Assembly (NCBI GenBank): GCA_021768085.1
Contig: JAETOJ010000007.1
Coordinates: 62,001 to 126,000 of the forward strand
Origin: Bacillota bacterium
Lineage (GTDB): Bacteria; Bacillota; Clostridia; Oscillospirales; Oscillospiraceae
DNA length: 64,000 nucleotides
Reading direction: 5' to 3'
Each line of letters begins with the position of its first letter. Position 1 is the first letter of the stretch. Both the position numbers and the translations under genes were made by a program. Positions 16,547-25,579 of the stretch are shown here, one piece after another. The notes under the pieces were generated by a model that was not told where the DNA came from, made no database searches, and saw only the letters and a list, made by a program, of their open reading frames with translations.

Positions 16547-17210
16547 GAGGGAGGCCGCATTTCCTTGGGTTTTCCCCCGGCGCATCCCGGAGAAAACAGG
16601 GCGCAATCACATCCCAGATCCGTTCCGCCACCTCGTCCGGCGTGCCGGATCCGTCCACCACCGCCACGCGCTCCACGTCCTCCAGCCGCCGGAAGGCCTC
16701 AAAGTACAGCTCCCGGGTGCGGCGCAGCCGCTCCTCTCCGTCGAAGATCTCCTCCACCGTGCGGTTTTGATGGATCCGCGCCAGGGCGGTCTCCACCGGC
16801 ACGTCCAGAAACACCGTGAGGGTGGGCCGCAGCAGCCCCGCGCTCAGGGCGTTGGCCTGGATCACCCAGTCCATGTCCACATCCACGCTGTGGTAGGCGT
16901 AGGAGGAGAAGTAGTAGCGGTCACTGACTACGGTGATCCCCTTGTCGAGGACGGCGCACAGGCCGTCCACCTCGTTCACCAGGTGATCGATGCGGTCGGC
17001 GGCGTACAGCGCGGCGATCACCCGGGGATCCGCTGTCACCCGGCCGGTGAAGATCTGCCGGATCAGCGAGCCCACAGGGCCGCTGGTGGGCTCCCGGGTG
17101 GCCAGGCAGCGCACCCCTATGCCCTCCAGACGGGCCGTCAGCCGCCCGATCTGGCTACTTTTGCCTGAGCCGTCGATGCCCTCCAGGGCAATAAATTTTC
17201 CATGTTCCAC
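16524..17210 (-). CDS. tmk: dTMP kinase
   Basis: A 228-residue protein starting at GTG 17210, 2 bases after the stop of the upstream gene; the 311-aa track version runs back through that gene in another frame. The P-loop ALEGIDGSGKSSQ, DRYYFSS (DRx motif) and LDVPVETAL identify thymidylate kinase, which makes dTDP from dTMP. It is the last gene of a probable mscS-membrane protein-tmk run. Its final codons hold the promoter of the next gene. Confidence 0.93.
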   Translation of the reverse strand: MEHGKFIALEGIDGSGKSSQIGRLTARLEGIGVRCLATREPTSGPVGSLIRQIFTGRVTADPRVIAALYAADRIDHLVNEVDGLCAVLDKGITVVSDRYYFSSYAYHSVDVDMDWVIQANALSAGLLRPTLTVFLDVPVETALARIHQNRTVEEIFDGEERLRRTRELYFEAFRRLEDVERVAVVDGSGTPDEVAERIWDVIAPCFLRDAPGENPRKCGLPLDKLVNK

Positions 17211-17212
17211 GA

Positions 17213-17812
17213 TCAGTATTCCAGCGCCCTGCCGCCGTTGCTCAGGAAGATCAGGTACAGCACATAGCCCACAATGGTGATGACGCCGCCCACGATGCCG
17301 GCCAGCCCTGCCAGGATGTTGATGACGGGGATGGCGCCCACCAGGGCGCACACCACGGTGATCACGGTGCAGATGAGGTAGAGCTTGGACACGGTGTTCC
17401 CTTTCTCTGCCAGATCGTCCTTGCCCATGGAGTGGAGCAGGTTGCCGGTGGTCTGGCACACGGCGTTCACCACCAGGAAGGTGAGGATGCTGTCCACGAT
17501 GGACAGCAGGGTGTAAAAGATGCTGCTCTGATCCACCCAGCCCATGATGACGCCCACCACCACGGCGATGAGGGCGAAGATCAGCGCCCCGCGGTAGCCC
17601 TGGTCATCCGCGCCGGCCTTATACAGGCCCACGATGTCCAGAATGCCCGCCGCCAGCACCAGCAGCGAGCCCAGCAGCATCACGATGGACAGGATGCCCG
17701 CCGTCACCACGGCCAGCATCGCGCCCACCACCGTGACAACTGCCCCCACAATGGTGAGGATCTGGGCCAGAAACATCATTTTTAGGCCGCTGGCCGCATT
17801 TGGATAGTTCAT
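17213..17812 (-). CDS. Membrane protein of unknown function
   Basis: A 199-residue, strongly hydrophobic protein with about five to six membrane helices in two halves that both contain Gly/Val-rich segments. It carries no enzyme motif that I recognise. ATG 17812 follows AAGGAGGAATTGCA, an excellent ribosome-binding site. It is 2 bases upstream of tmk and about 75 bases after mscS on the same strand. I cannot assign a function. Confidence 0.75.
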   Translation of the reverse strand: MNYPNAASGLKMMFLAQILTIVGAVVTVVGAMLAVVTAGILSIVMLLGSLLVLAAGILDIVGLYKAGADDQGYRGALIFALIAVVVGVIMGWVDQSSIFYTLLSIVDSILTFLVVNAVCQTTGNLLHSMGKDDLAEKGNTVSKLYLICTVITVVCALVGAIPVINILAGLAGIVGGVITIVGYVLYLIFLSNGGRALEY

Positions 17813-17887
17813 TGCAATTCCTCCTTATTCTCTGTTTGGACGGGAGTCCCGCCCGTATCCTTTCGCCTGCAGGCGCCTGGATCAAGC

Positions 17888-18736
17888 TTATGCCCCGTCC
17901 TTCATGTGTATGTTCAGGTGGGGGTAGGTCATCTCCACGCCTGCTTTGTCAAAGGCTGGCTTGAAGCCGTCCAGCAAGTCGTAGTACACCGACCAATAGT
18001 CGGCGTTGGCGCACCACACCCGCAGGACGTAGTTGATGGCGCTGTCGCCGTACCCGTCCACGTGAGCGGCGGGCGCCGGGTCATCCAGCACCAAGGGGTG
18101 CTCTGCCGCCAGCCGGGTCAGCAGGGCAATGACCTGTTCCGGGGCGGCGTCGTAGGAGGCGGACACGGTCAGATCCACCCGCCGGGTGGGCTGGTGGGAG
18201 AAGTTGGTGATGTTGGCGGCAACGATGGTGCTGTTGGGTAGTTGCACCAGCTTGTTGTCCGGGGTGGTGAGCTTTGTGTAAAACAGGCCCATCTCCTCCA
18301 CCGTGCCGGAGCAGCCCCCTGCCTCCACAAAGTCCCCCACGGAAAAGGGGTGGGAGGCCAGCAGCTGCATCCCCCCCGCCGCGTTGGACAGGAAATTTTG
18401 CAGCGCCAGCGAAAAGGCCAGCCCCACCACCGACAGCACCGCCACCAGGGAGGTGACCTCAATATTCAGACAGCCCAGCACGATGATGGCGGTGACGAAC
18501 CACAGTCCCGCCTTGAGGATGCCCCGCAGCAGCTTTTGCAGGGAGGGATCCAGCCTGGAGCGGCCCAGGGTCCGATCCAGCACCTTGAGCAGCACCTTCA
18601 TGACCACCAGGCAGGCCGCCGCCACCAGCACGGCGGTGAAAATATTGCTGGCGGTGATGTGCCGGATGCTGTTCCACAGACCCTCCGCGGTCTCCTCGGG
18701 CACGATCCCGGTGAGCACAATGGCCATGGGCCCCAC
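17888..18736 (-). CDS. mscS: Small-conductance mechanosensitive channel (MscS family)
   Basis: A 282-residue protein with three N-terminal membrane helices and the MscS pore helix and beta domain, recognisable from GLAFSLALQNFLSNAAGG and PFSVGDFVE. It opens under membrane tension and releases solutes on osmotic downshock. The length suits the short, single-module MscS type. It begins the minus-strand run that continues with the unknown membrane protein and tmk. Confidence 0.93.
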   Translation of the reverse strand: MGPMAIVLTGIVPEETAEGLWNSIRHITASNIFTAVLVAAACLVVMKVLLKVLDRTLGRSRLDPSLQKLLRGILKAGLWFVTAIIVLGCLNIEVTSLVAVLSVVGLAFSLALQNFLSNAAGGMQLLASHPFSVGDFVEAGGCSGTVEEMGLFYTKLTTPDNKLVQLPNSTIVAANITNFSHQPTRRVDLTVSASYDAAPEQVIALLTRLAAEHPLVLDDPAPAAHVDGYGDSAINYVLRVWCANADYWSVYYDLLDGFKPAFDKAGVEMTYPHLNIHMKDGA

Positions 18737-18769
18737 CTTCTTTCTCTCTGGGTGATTTGTAGTATTATA

Positions 18770-20068
18770 TCACGGTTTTACCTCTGACGCAAGCCGGCCC
18801 AGAAGGGCGGAGCCCTCTACCCCGGTGATCTCCACCTGCCGGAGCTGGTTGTGGAGGTTGTCCGTGTTTCGGACGCCCACTCGGCAATAGCGGGTGGTGT
18901 GGCCCCACCACAGGCCGTCCTTCTCCTCCTCGAATAGCACCTCCACCTGCTTCCACTGCTCCAGATAGCGTCCCTCCATCCCGGCGGCGAGGGCCATCGC
19001 CTCCTTTGTCCGGGCCTCCTTGACGGCGTTGGGTACCTGATCCGGCATGGACGCCGCCGGGGTGCCGGGGCGACGGGAGTAGGGGAAAATGTGCATGGCG
19101 GAAAAGGCGCACCGCTGGAGGAAGGCCAGGGTCTGGGCAAACTCCGCCTCCGATTCCCCGGGGAAGCCCACGATGAGGTCGGTGGTAATGGCGGGTCGGT
19201 CGAAGTGCCCGCGCAGCAGCTCCACGCTCTCCAAAAAGCGGGCGGTATCGTACTTCCGGTTCATCCGCTTCAGGGTGGCGTCGCAGCCGGACTGGAGGGA
19301 GAGGTGGAAGTGGGGGCACAGGTTGGGAAGCCTGGCCACCCGAGCGCAGAAGTCCTCCGTGATGGTGCGGGGTTCCAGAGAGCCCAGTCGGATCCGGCAA
19401 CCGGGGGAGGCGGCGCACACCGCCTCCATGAGGTCGATGGGAGTCTCCCCGGTCCGCAGATCTCGGCCCCAGGAGGAGATCTCGATGCCGGTGAGGACGA
19501 TCTCCCGGTAGCCCTCCAAGCCCAGCCGTTTTGACTCCCCCACCGCCTCGTCCAACGGTAGGGAGCGTACCGGCCCCCGGGCATAGGGGATGATGCAATA
19601 GGAACAGAAGTTAGCGCAGCCGTCCTCCACCTTTAGCATGGCCCGGGTGCGGCCGGACGCCCCCCCGGCGGGCAGGCGCTCAAACTGCCGACGCTTCAGG
19701 GCCTCGTCCACTGCCACCACCTGGCCTGTCCGCTGCCGGAGCAGTTCCTCCAGCCGATTTAGGAAGTCCATCCGCCCCGCCGAGCCGGACACCAGATCCA
19801 CCCCCAGGGCGGATACTGCCGCCGGGTCGGTCTGGGCGTAGCAGCCGCACACCGCCACCACTGCCTCCCCATTTTTTCGGGCGCGACGGATCAGATTGCG
19901 GCACTTTTTGTCGCTGACGGCGGTGACGGTGCAGGTGTTCACGATGTAGGCGTCGGCGGGGCCGTCGAAGTCCGCTAAGGTGTGGCCCCGGCGGAGCAGT
20001 TCCCGCTCCATGGCCTGGGTCTCCACCTGGTTTACCTTGCAACCCAAGGTGTAGATGGCGATCCGCAT
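18770..20068 (-). CDS. mtaB: tRNA t6A37 C2-methylthiotransferase MtaB
   Basis: A 432-residue MiaB-family radical SAM enzyme. The N-terminal UPF0004 domain has conserved cysteines (TLGCKVNQ, VNTCTVT, CGCYAQ), the radical SAM motif is CANFCSYCIIPYARG, and a TRAM domain ends the protein. It adds methylthio groups to threonylcarbamoyl-adenosine 37 of tRNAs reading ANN codons. The N-terminal TLGCKVNQVETQ is typical of MtaB rather than MiaB or RimO. A strong terminator hairpin ends only 18 bases upstream of the start codon. Confidence 0.95.
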   Translation of the reverse strand: MRIAIYTLGCKVNQVETQAMERELLRRGHTLADFDGPADAYIVNTCTVTAVSDKKCRNLIRRARKNGEAVVAVCGCYAQTDPAAVSALGVDLVSGSAGRMDFLNRLEELLRQRTGQVVAVDEALKRRQFERLPAGGASGRTRAMLKVEDGCANFCSYCIIPYARGPVRSLPLDEAVGESKRLGLEGYREIVLTGIEISSWGRDLRTGETPIDLMEAVCAASPGCRIRLGSLEPRTITEDFCARVARLPNLCPHFHLSLQSGCDATLKRMNRKYDTARFLESVELLRGHFDRPAITTDLIVGFPGESEAEFAQTLAFLQRCAFSAMHIFPYSRRPGTPAASMPDQVPNAVKEARTKEAMALAAGMEGRYLEQWKQVEVLFEEEKDGLWWGHTTRYCRVGVRNTDNLHNQLRQVEITGVEGSALLGRLASEVKP

Positions 20069-20085
20069 GGGCGATTTCCCCTTTC

Positions 20086-20123
20086 AAAAAATGAGCGGCC
20101 GCCCGCGTTCCGGGCGGCCGCTC
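20086..20123 (-). terminator. Terminator between the AT-rich gene and mtaB
   Basis: On the minus strand a 13-bp stem (GAGCGGCCGCCCG and complement, 5-base loop) followed by TTTTTT. It ends the hlyC-like transcript. mtaB starts 18 bases later and shows no separate promoter in that gap, so mtaB must use read-through or a promoter inside the upstream genes. Confidence 0.88.
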
Positions 20124-20168
20124 AGGCATACCTGACAGCGTTACTAAAATATCCTCCCTGTCAGACTG

Positions 20169-20483
20169 TTACTTCTTGCTTTTATAGTTTTTCGTGATTA
20201 GCTTCTCCCGCTTCTCTATGCCCTTTTTCCTTTTTTCCAGATTCTCCATATATTTTTCATATTCTTCATCGCTATCAATCAAAAAATATCCCCCTTGATC
20301 CGCTGCCAAGGGCAACTCATACTTTTCCGCGCATTGAAAAAGCAACGCCCGCGTTTGAGCTTTTGTGTCATCCTCAAAAATACCGAGTTTCTCCGCAATC
20401 TTCTTTGACTTAATTTGGTTCTTCTTCCCTTGATGTTTTAGCAAAATATCCCTTGCTTTTTTCAGTTGATGCTCCTTATTCAT
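20169..20483 (-). CDS. Small AT-rich hypothetical protein, charged
   Basis: A 104-residue soluble protein rich in Lys and Glu, without a recognised domain. A helix-turn-helix-like part (IKSKKIAEKLGIF) may be present near residues 24-36. Base composition is far more AT-rich than in both neighbours, suggesting recent transfer. Its ATG overlaps the stop codon of the CNNM/CBS gene (GATGAATAA) and follows GAAAGGAG, so it is translationally coupled. Function unknown. Confidence 0.65.
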   Translation of the reverse strand: MNKEHQLKKARDILLKHQGKKNQIKSKKIAEKLGIFEDDTKAQTRALLFQCAEKYELPLAADQGGYFLIDSDEEYEKYMENLEKRKKGIEKREKLITKNYKSKK

Positions 20484-21744
20484 CCTTATTCTCCTTTCCT
20501 GTATCGTCCGGCAGAACCTCCACCCGGATCTCCAATACCCGGTGGTGCTCCGCCCGGGTGACGGTTACGTCCAGGTTCTCCCAGGTGAAGCGATCCCCCG
20601 GCTCGGGCACCCGGCCCAGCTGCTCCAGCACCCAGCCGGACACGGTGGCGGCGTCGCACTCGCCAGTGACCTGAAACAGGTCGTACAGATCGTCCAGATC
20701 GGCGGAGCAGGCGATGAGGTAGCTGCCGTCGGGCTGCTTGCGGAATTCCTCCACCACCTCGTCATGCTCGTCCCAGATCTCGCCCACCAGCTCCTCCACA
20801 ATGTCTTCCATGGTGAGGATGCCCTCGGTGCCGCCGTACTCGTCCACCACCACCGCCATCTGGGTCTTGGTGCGCTGGAACTGGCGCATCAAATCGTCGA
20901 TCTTGGTGCCGGAGGTGATGTGCAGCACCGGGCGCACCAGGGGCTCCAGCTGGGTGCGGCCGTGGAACCGGGCGGAGAACAGATCCTTCTGGTGGAGCAC
21001 CCCAACCACATCGTCGATGCTCTCGTGGTAGACGGGCAGGCGGGAGTAGCCCTCGGCGGCGAACACTGACGCAACTTCCTCCAGGGTGGAGGTATCTTCC
21101 ACCGCCACCACGTCCACCCGTGGGGTGAGAATGTCCCCCGCCTCCAGGTTGTCGAAGCGGATGGCGGAGCGGATGAGTTGGCTCTCCTCCTTGTCCAGGC
21201 CGCCCTGATCCTCTGCCTCAACCACCATGGTGACCAGTTCCTCGTCGGTGATGCCCTCCTCCTGCTCCCTGTGAAACAGCAGGGTGAGCAGCTTCTTCCA
21301 CAGGCCGAACAGGAAGTTTAGCGGGGTGAGCACCGCCATGAACAGCCGCAGCAGCGGCGCGGAGAACATGGCGAAGGCCTCCGGGGACTCCTTAGCCAGG
21401 CTCTTGGGGGAGACCTCGCCGAAGATGAGCACCACCACGGTGAGTACAATGGTGGACACCGCCGGGCCGTTCACCTCGTCGATGAGCTTGATGAACAGCA
21501 GGGTGGACAGGGTGGCGGCCACGTTGTTGACGATGTTGTTGCCAATGAGAATGGTGGACAGCAGCTTGTCGTAGTCCTCCGCCAAGGCCAGGGTCTTTTC
21601 CGCCTTTTTGTCGCCGTTCTCGGCGCGGCTTTTCAGGCGGATGCGGTTGAGGGAGGTAAACGCTGTTTCGGTGGCGGAGAAATACCCCGACATCACCACC
21701 ATCAGCACCAGTACGGCCAGCAGCAGCATACTATCTGGGTCCAT
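20476..21744 (-). CDS. CNNM/CBS/CorC-type transporter (hemolysin C family)
   Basis: A 422-residue protein: four-helix CNNM membrane domain (about 1-190), a CBS pair (about 205-330) and a C-terminal CorC/HlyC domain (about 340-420). Family members are linked to Mg2+ or Co2+ efflux and called TlyC, CorC or YhdP; hemolysin is a historic name. The metal specificity cannot be told. It is followed by the small AT-rich gene with overlapping stop and start. Confidence 0.9.
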   Translation of the reverse strand: MDPDSMLLLAVLVLMVVMSGYFSATETAFTSLNRIRLKSRAENGDKKAEKTLALAEDYDKLLSTILIGNNIVNNVAATLSTLLFIKLIDEVNGPAVSTIVLTVVVLIFGEVSPKSLAKESPEAFAMFSAPLLRLFMAVLTPLNFLFGLWKKLLTLLFHREQEEGITDEELVTMVVEAEDQGGLDKEESQLIRSAIRFDNLEAGDILTPRVDVVAVEDTSTLEEVASVFAAEGYSRLPVYHESIDDVVGVLHQKDLFSARFHGRTQLEPLVRPVLHITSGTKIDDLMRQFQRTKTQMAVVVDEYGGTEGILTMEDIVEELVGEIWDEHDEVVEEFRKQPDGSYLIACSADLDDLYDLFQVTGECDAATVSGWVLEQLGRVPEPGDRFTWENLDVTVTRAEHHRVLEIRVEVLPDDTGKENKDE

Positions 21745-21870
21745 GTGGACAGATCAACTCCTATTTTATCTATGTAAGAATTTACCCCCGCACAGTGGGA
21801 GGTATTGGAAAGATTTATACCATACTTCCCGCTAAAAAGCAAGGGGGCAGGGGGGGCGCCGGGAAAAAAT

Positions 21871-21899
21871 TTGCCAGCGGCGGGAGTTTTTGGTATAAT
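21871..21899 (+). promoter_or_regulatory. Promoter of the AEC carrier gene
   Basis: TTGCCA (21871-21876), 17 bases, TATAAT (21894-21899), with AAAGGGGGG before ATG 21929. Confidence 0.8.
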
Positions 21900-21928
21900 A
21901 GGCAAGATTTTTAAAGGGGGGATCTCCC

Positions 21929-22870
21929 ATGACCGCCGCGGCTCTGTCCGTCCAGCTCATCCTCATGGTGGCCGTCGGCCTATTCGCCTGGCGCGCCCAC
22001 ATCGTCTCCGGAGACTTTGACAAGCAGCTCACCGCCCTGCTGATGAAGATCGCCTTACCCTGCATGATCGTCCGCTCCATGTCCGGCGCCTTCTCCTGGG
22101 AGGAGCTGAAAAACTGCGGACAGTTGGTGGTGATAGCCCTCGCCCTCTGGACCGTCACCTTCGCCCTGGGGCAGATCGCCTTCCGGCTGCTGGGTGGGGG
22201 AGCTTCCGCCCGGATCGCCCGCTTCAGTATGCTATACACCAACTTCACCTTTGTGGGCATCCCGGTGGTGGAGGCGCTGTACGGCGATCTGGGGGTGTTC
22301 TACTTCGTGGTGTTCCTGGTGCCCTACCGGATGATCTACTACAGCTCCGCCGAGCCCCTGCTCTCCCCGCCGGGGCTGGAGCACAGGGAGCGCACCTTAA
22401 CGGAAAAGTTGAAGGGGTGGTTCTCTCCGCCGGTGGCGGCGGTATTTGTGGGGCTGCTGCTCTACATTACCCAGTGGAAGTTGCCCACCCCAGTGGCGGG
22501 GGTGGTGAATGCCCTGGGCTCCTGCGCCTCGCCGCTGGGTATGGTGCTGTGTGGCATCTCTCTGGGCAAATATGACTTCCGCACCCTCTTGCGACCCCGA
22601 TATCTGTGGACGCCCCTGATCCGCACCCTGGCCCTGCCCGCCCTCACCCTGGGCCTGTGCCTACTGACGGGGCTGGAGGGGGAGTTGGCCCGGGTGGTGG
22701 TGATTTTCACCGCCCTGCCTGTGGCCTCCCTGCTGGCGGCCTTCACCATCCAGTATGACCCCGCCCAGGACAGCCAGTTCGAGGCCGCCGCTACAGTGCT
22801 GCTGTCCACCCTGCTGTCCGCCTTTACCATCCCGGTGTGGGCGGAGGTGCTGACGGTGTGCTATCCCTGA
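21929..22870 (+). CDS. AEC family (auxin efflux carrier-type) transporter
   Basis: A 313-residue membrane protein with about ten helices arranged as two five-helix halves. Features typical of the AEC/YfdV/malate permease family are PCMIVRSMSG in the first half and FTALPVASLLAAF in the second. Substrates in bacteria are usually organic acids; none can be named here. It has its own promoter and is monocistronic. Confidence 0.85.
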   Translation: MTAAALSVQLILMVAVGLFAWRAHIVSGDFDKQLTALLMKIALPCMIVRSMSGAFSWEELKNCGQLVVIALALWTVTFALGQIAFRLLGGGASARIARFSMLYTNFTFVGIPVVEALYGDLGVFYFVVFLVPYRMIYYSSAEPLLSPPGLEHRERTLTEKLKGWFSPPVAAVFVGLLLYITQWKLPTPVAGVVNALGSCASPLGMVLCGISLGKYDFRTLLRPRYLWTPLIRTLALPALTLGLCLLTGLEGELARVVVIFTALPVASLLAAFTIQYDPAQDSQFEAAATVLLSTLLSAFTIPVWAEVLTVCYP

Positions 22871-22889
22871 TCCGCCTGCCGGGATGCGC

Positions 22890-22918
22890 TTGACTGACGC
22901 CGGGCAGAGGGGTATAAT
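22890..22918 (+). promoter_or_regulatory. Promoter of the PepSY protein gene
   Basis: TTGACT (22890-22895), 17 bases, TATAAT (22913-22918). Confidence 0.83.
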
Positions 22919-22990
22919 GATCACCACCGCCTTGATGGGCGTGGGGCGAGGAGAAACAAAGTTCCCGGCAGAGGGGAGGAGGAACCTGTG

Positions 22991-24175
22991 ATGTCCAAAC
23001 TTAAAGAGCTGTTTTCCACCCCCAGGCGGGCGGCGGTGGCTATGGCCTGCCTGGGCGTGATCCTGGTGACTGTCGGGATCTGTGTGGTGATGATCGCCTC
23101 CGGGGCACCGGGGCCGGAGCCCGCCTCCGCCATTGGCGGAGAGGCGGCCCAGAATTACGCCTTTGCCGACGCGGGAGTCGATCCCGCCTCTGCCCAGGTG
23201 CTCCAGGTGAAGTATGAGCGGTTCCAGGGGGAATTTGTGTATGAGGTGGAGTTCCTGGCAGGAGAGACGGAGTATGAGTACAAGATCAACGCCGCCGACG
23301 GCTCGGTGGTGAAGAAGGAGCAGAAAACGGTAAAGGGGCCAGGAAACAGTGTTCCAGCGGCAGGCACAATCACCCTGGAGGAGGCCCGGAACATTGCGCT
23401 GGCGGATGCGGGGGTAACCCTGGAACAGGCCATTTTTGCCGAGGCGGAGCAGGACACAGAGCAGGGGATCCCCGTCTACCAGTTCAAGTTCTACAGCGGC
23501 AACGTGGAGTATGAGTACGAGATCAATGGCCAGACTGGGGCAATCTACAGCAAAAAGACCACCACCTATGTGAGCCAGGGCACAGGAGAGACGCCGCCTG
23601 TTCAGACCGGTGCTCCGGCCACCCAGCCACCGGCCACGGCGAAGCCCACCCCCGCCCCCACGCCGGCTCCCACCCAGCCCCCCGCCACCCAGGGGCCCAG
23701 GCCCACTCAGCCGTCGGGGATGTATATCGGCGCAGACGCCGCAAAAAATGCGGCGTTGGCCGACGCAGGTGTGCCTGCCGGGGACGCCAGGTTCACCAAG
23801 GTGCGGATGGACTATGAGGACGGCGTACCGGTGTACGAGTTGGAGTTCTACACCGCTACCCACGAGTATGAGTATGAGATCCACGCCCAGACCGGGGCGG
23901 TGTTCAGCAAGCATGTGGAGGCGCACCGCAATTCTGGAGACCACCACGGAGGCACGGTCGGTCAGACCGGGGCGGATATCGGTGCGGAGGCGGCAAAGAA
24001 CGCGGCTTTGAACCATGTCGGCTGCGCCGCCGGGGATGTGGTGTTCACCAAGGTGGAGCAGGATTACGACGACGGCAGATTGGTATACGAGATTGAGTTT
24101 TACAAGGACGGCCTGGAGTACGAGTTTGAGATTGACGGGGCGTCCGGTGCGGTGCTGAGCTTCGAGCGGGACTGA
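22991..24175 (+). CDS. Membrane-anchored protein with four PepSY domains
   Basis: A 394-residue protein starting at ATG 22991 (GGGAGGAGG ribosome-binding site 8 bases upstream). It has one N-terminal membrane helix and four PepSY-type repeats of about 60-70 residues. Each opens with a variant of AAKNAALADAGV, continues through VYEVEFL/VYELEFY and ends at YEYEI plus TGA. A Pro/Thr/Ala-rich linker separates repeats two and three (about 205-240). PepSY domains are thought to bind and inhibit peptidases or sense surface ligands; in Firmicutes they occur in YpeB and similar proteins. The protein is mostly outside the cell. Confidence 0.85.
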   Translation: MSKLKELFSTPRRAAVAMACLGVILVTVGICVVMIASGAPGPEPASAIGGEAAQNYAFADAGVDPASAQVLQVKYERFQGEFVYEVEFLAGETEYEYKINAADGSVVKKEQKTVKGPGNSVPAAGTITLEEARNIALADAGVTLEQAIFAEAEQDTEQGIPVYQFKFYSGNVEYEYEINGQTGAIYSKKTTTYVSQGTGETPPVQTGAPATQPPATAKPTPAPTPAPTQPPATQGPRPTQPSGMYIGADAAKNAALADAGVPAGDARFTKVRMDYEDGVPVYELEFYTATHEYEYEIHAQTGAVFSKHVEAHRNSGDHHGGTVGQTGADIGAEAAKNAALNHVGCAAGDVVFTKVEQDYDDGRLVYEIEFYKDGLEYEFEIDGASGAVLSFERD

Positions 24176-24192
24176 GCGAAAAACGACAAAAT

Positions 24193-24221
24193 GGGAGGCA
24201 TGGCCGCAGGCCATGCCTCCC
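24193..24221. terminator. Hairpin between PepSY gene and fprA
   Basis: A 13-bp perfect stem GGGAGGCATGGCC / GGCCATGCCTCCC with a 3-base loop lies between two convergent genes. Only a short CGTTTG follows on the plus strand, so termination rests on stem strength. Confidence 0.7.
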
Positions 24222-24244
24222 GTTTGCTTGCTTTGGGTGGGGAA

Positions 24245-25462
24245 TTACTTCTTCCCCATGGACTCGATGATGGCGTCGGCCAGGGCGTCCAGCTCCAGCT
24301 CCTTGTCGGGGTGGAGGGCAGAGGCCAGGGTGAGCCGGTCGTTGAGCACGGTCATATTCTTCATCTCGTCCTCCAGGAACTTCTGCATCAGGTCGCCGGA
24401 CTTGACGGCCCAGGAGCCGTTCTCGATGATGGCACAGGTGCGGTTCTGGAAGTTGAGGGCCTTCAGATGCATCAGGTAGTCGTGCATTACCGGGTAGATT
24501 CCCAGGTTATAGGTGACAGAGGCGAACACCAGGTGGCTGAGCCGGAAGGACTCGCTGACCAGCTGGGACACATGGGTGTTGGACACATCGTACACCCACA
24601 CGTTGGTGCAGCCCTTCTCACACAGCTTGGAGGCCAGGGCCTGAGCGGCGGACTCGGTGTTGCCATACATGGAGGCGTAGGCGATGAGCACGCCGTCCTC
24701 CTCGGGCTGATACTTGCTCCACTTGTCGTACTTGTCGATGAAGTACATCAGATCCTTGCGCCACACTGGCCCGTGGAGCGGGCAGATGAACTTGATCTTG
24801 TCCAGGATGCCGCCCGCCTTCTTCAGCAGGAGCTGGACATGGGGGCCGTACTTGCCCACGATGTTGGTGAGGTAGCGCCGGGCGTCATCGATCCAGTCCC
24901 GGTCGAAGTTCACCTCGTCGGCGAACAGTTTACCGTCCAGAGCGCCGAAGGAGCCGAAGGCGTCGGCGGCGAACAGCACGCCGTTGGTGAGATCGAAGGT
25001 GACCATGGCCTCGGGCCAGTGTACCATGGGGGCCTCCACGAAGGTGACGGTGTGATCGCCGAAGGAGAAGGTGTCGCCTTCCTTGACTTGAATCAGCTCA
25101 TGACCGTCGATGTGGAAGCCGAACTGCCTCATGAGCATGAACGCCTTCTCGGTGGAGATAACCTTCACACCGGGCCAACGGATGAGGATCTCCTCGATAG
25201 AGGCGCCGTGATCGGGCTCCATATGGTTGATCAGCAGGTAGTCCAGGGGCCGGTCACCCAGCAGGTGATCCAGGTTCTCCAGCAACTGGCGGCAGGCGGA
25301 CCAGTCCACGGTGTCGAACAGAACGGTGGACTTGTCCAGCAGCAGATAGGCGTTGTAGCTCACGCCCCGGGGAATGGGATGGATGTTCTCAAACAGGTGC
25401 AGGCGGTGATCGTTGGCGCCCACCCAGTACAGGTTGTCAGTGACACTGCGCACGCAGTACAT
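24245..25462 (-). CDS. fprA: Class A flavodiiron protein (FprA family)
   Basis: A 405-residue protein with start MYCVRS at 25462 after AAAAGGAGGAAT; the track version begins 17 codons too early. The N-terminal metallo-beta-lactamase domain holds the diiron ligands in NHMEPDHGA (near residues 77-84), and a flavodoxin domain (YASMYGNTESAAQAL) starts near residue 255. Class A flavodiiron proteins reduce O2 to water or NO to N2O and take electrons from an external rubredoxin. No fused rubredoxin or flavin reductase is present. It lies 117 bases downstream of the acyl-CoA dehydrogenase fusion that itself carries a rubredoxin domain. Confidence 0.93.
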   Translation of the reverse strand: MYCVRSVTDNLYWVGANDHRLHLFENIHPIPRGVSYNAYLLLDKSTVLFDTVDWSACRQLLENLDHLLGDRPLDYLLINHMEPDHGASIEEILIRWPGVKVISTEKAFMLMRQFGFHIDGHELIQVKEGDTFSFGDHTVTFVEAPMVHWPEAMVTFDLTNGVLFAADAFGSFGALDGKLFADEVNFDRDWIDDARRYLTNIVGKYGPHVQLLLKKAGGILDKIKFICPLHGPVWRKDLMYFIDKYDKWSKYQPEEDGVLIAYASMYGNTESAAQALASKLCEKGCTNVWVYDVSNTHVSQLVSESFRLSHLVFASVTYNLGIYPVMHDYLMHLKALNFQNRTCAIIENGSWAVKSGDLMQKFLEDEMKNMTVLNDRLTLASALHPDKELELDALADAIIESMGKK

Positions 25463-25579
25463 ATTGTAATTCCTCCTTTTTGGTAGCGTGTTCTCGTTGT
25501 AGGGAAGGGACAAGCCCCTCCCCTACGCCCATAGACGGACGTTTAGCGGAGAATGGTTTGCAACAGAGGCAGGGAACGC

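Noticed and set aside
17211-17459. N-terminal extension of tmk in the ORF track
   Set aside because: It overlaps the whole 3' part of the upstream membrane-protein gene in another frame; GTG 17210 gives a normal thymidylate kinase.
25500-25530. GTAGGGGAGGGG / CCCTTCCCTAC hairpin between fusion gene and fprA as a terminator
   Set aside because: Imperfect stem with no T run; a repeated intergenic stem is as likely, so it is not taken as separating the two genes.
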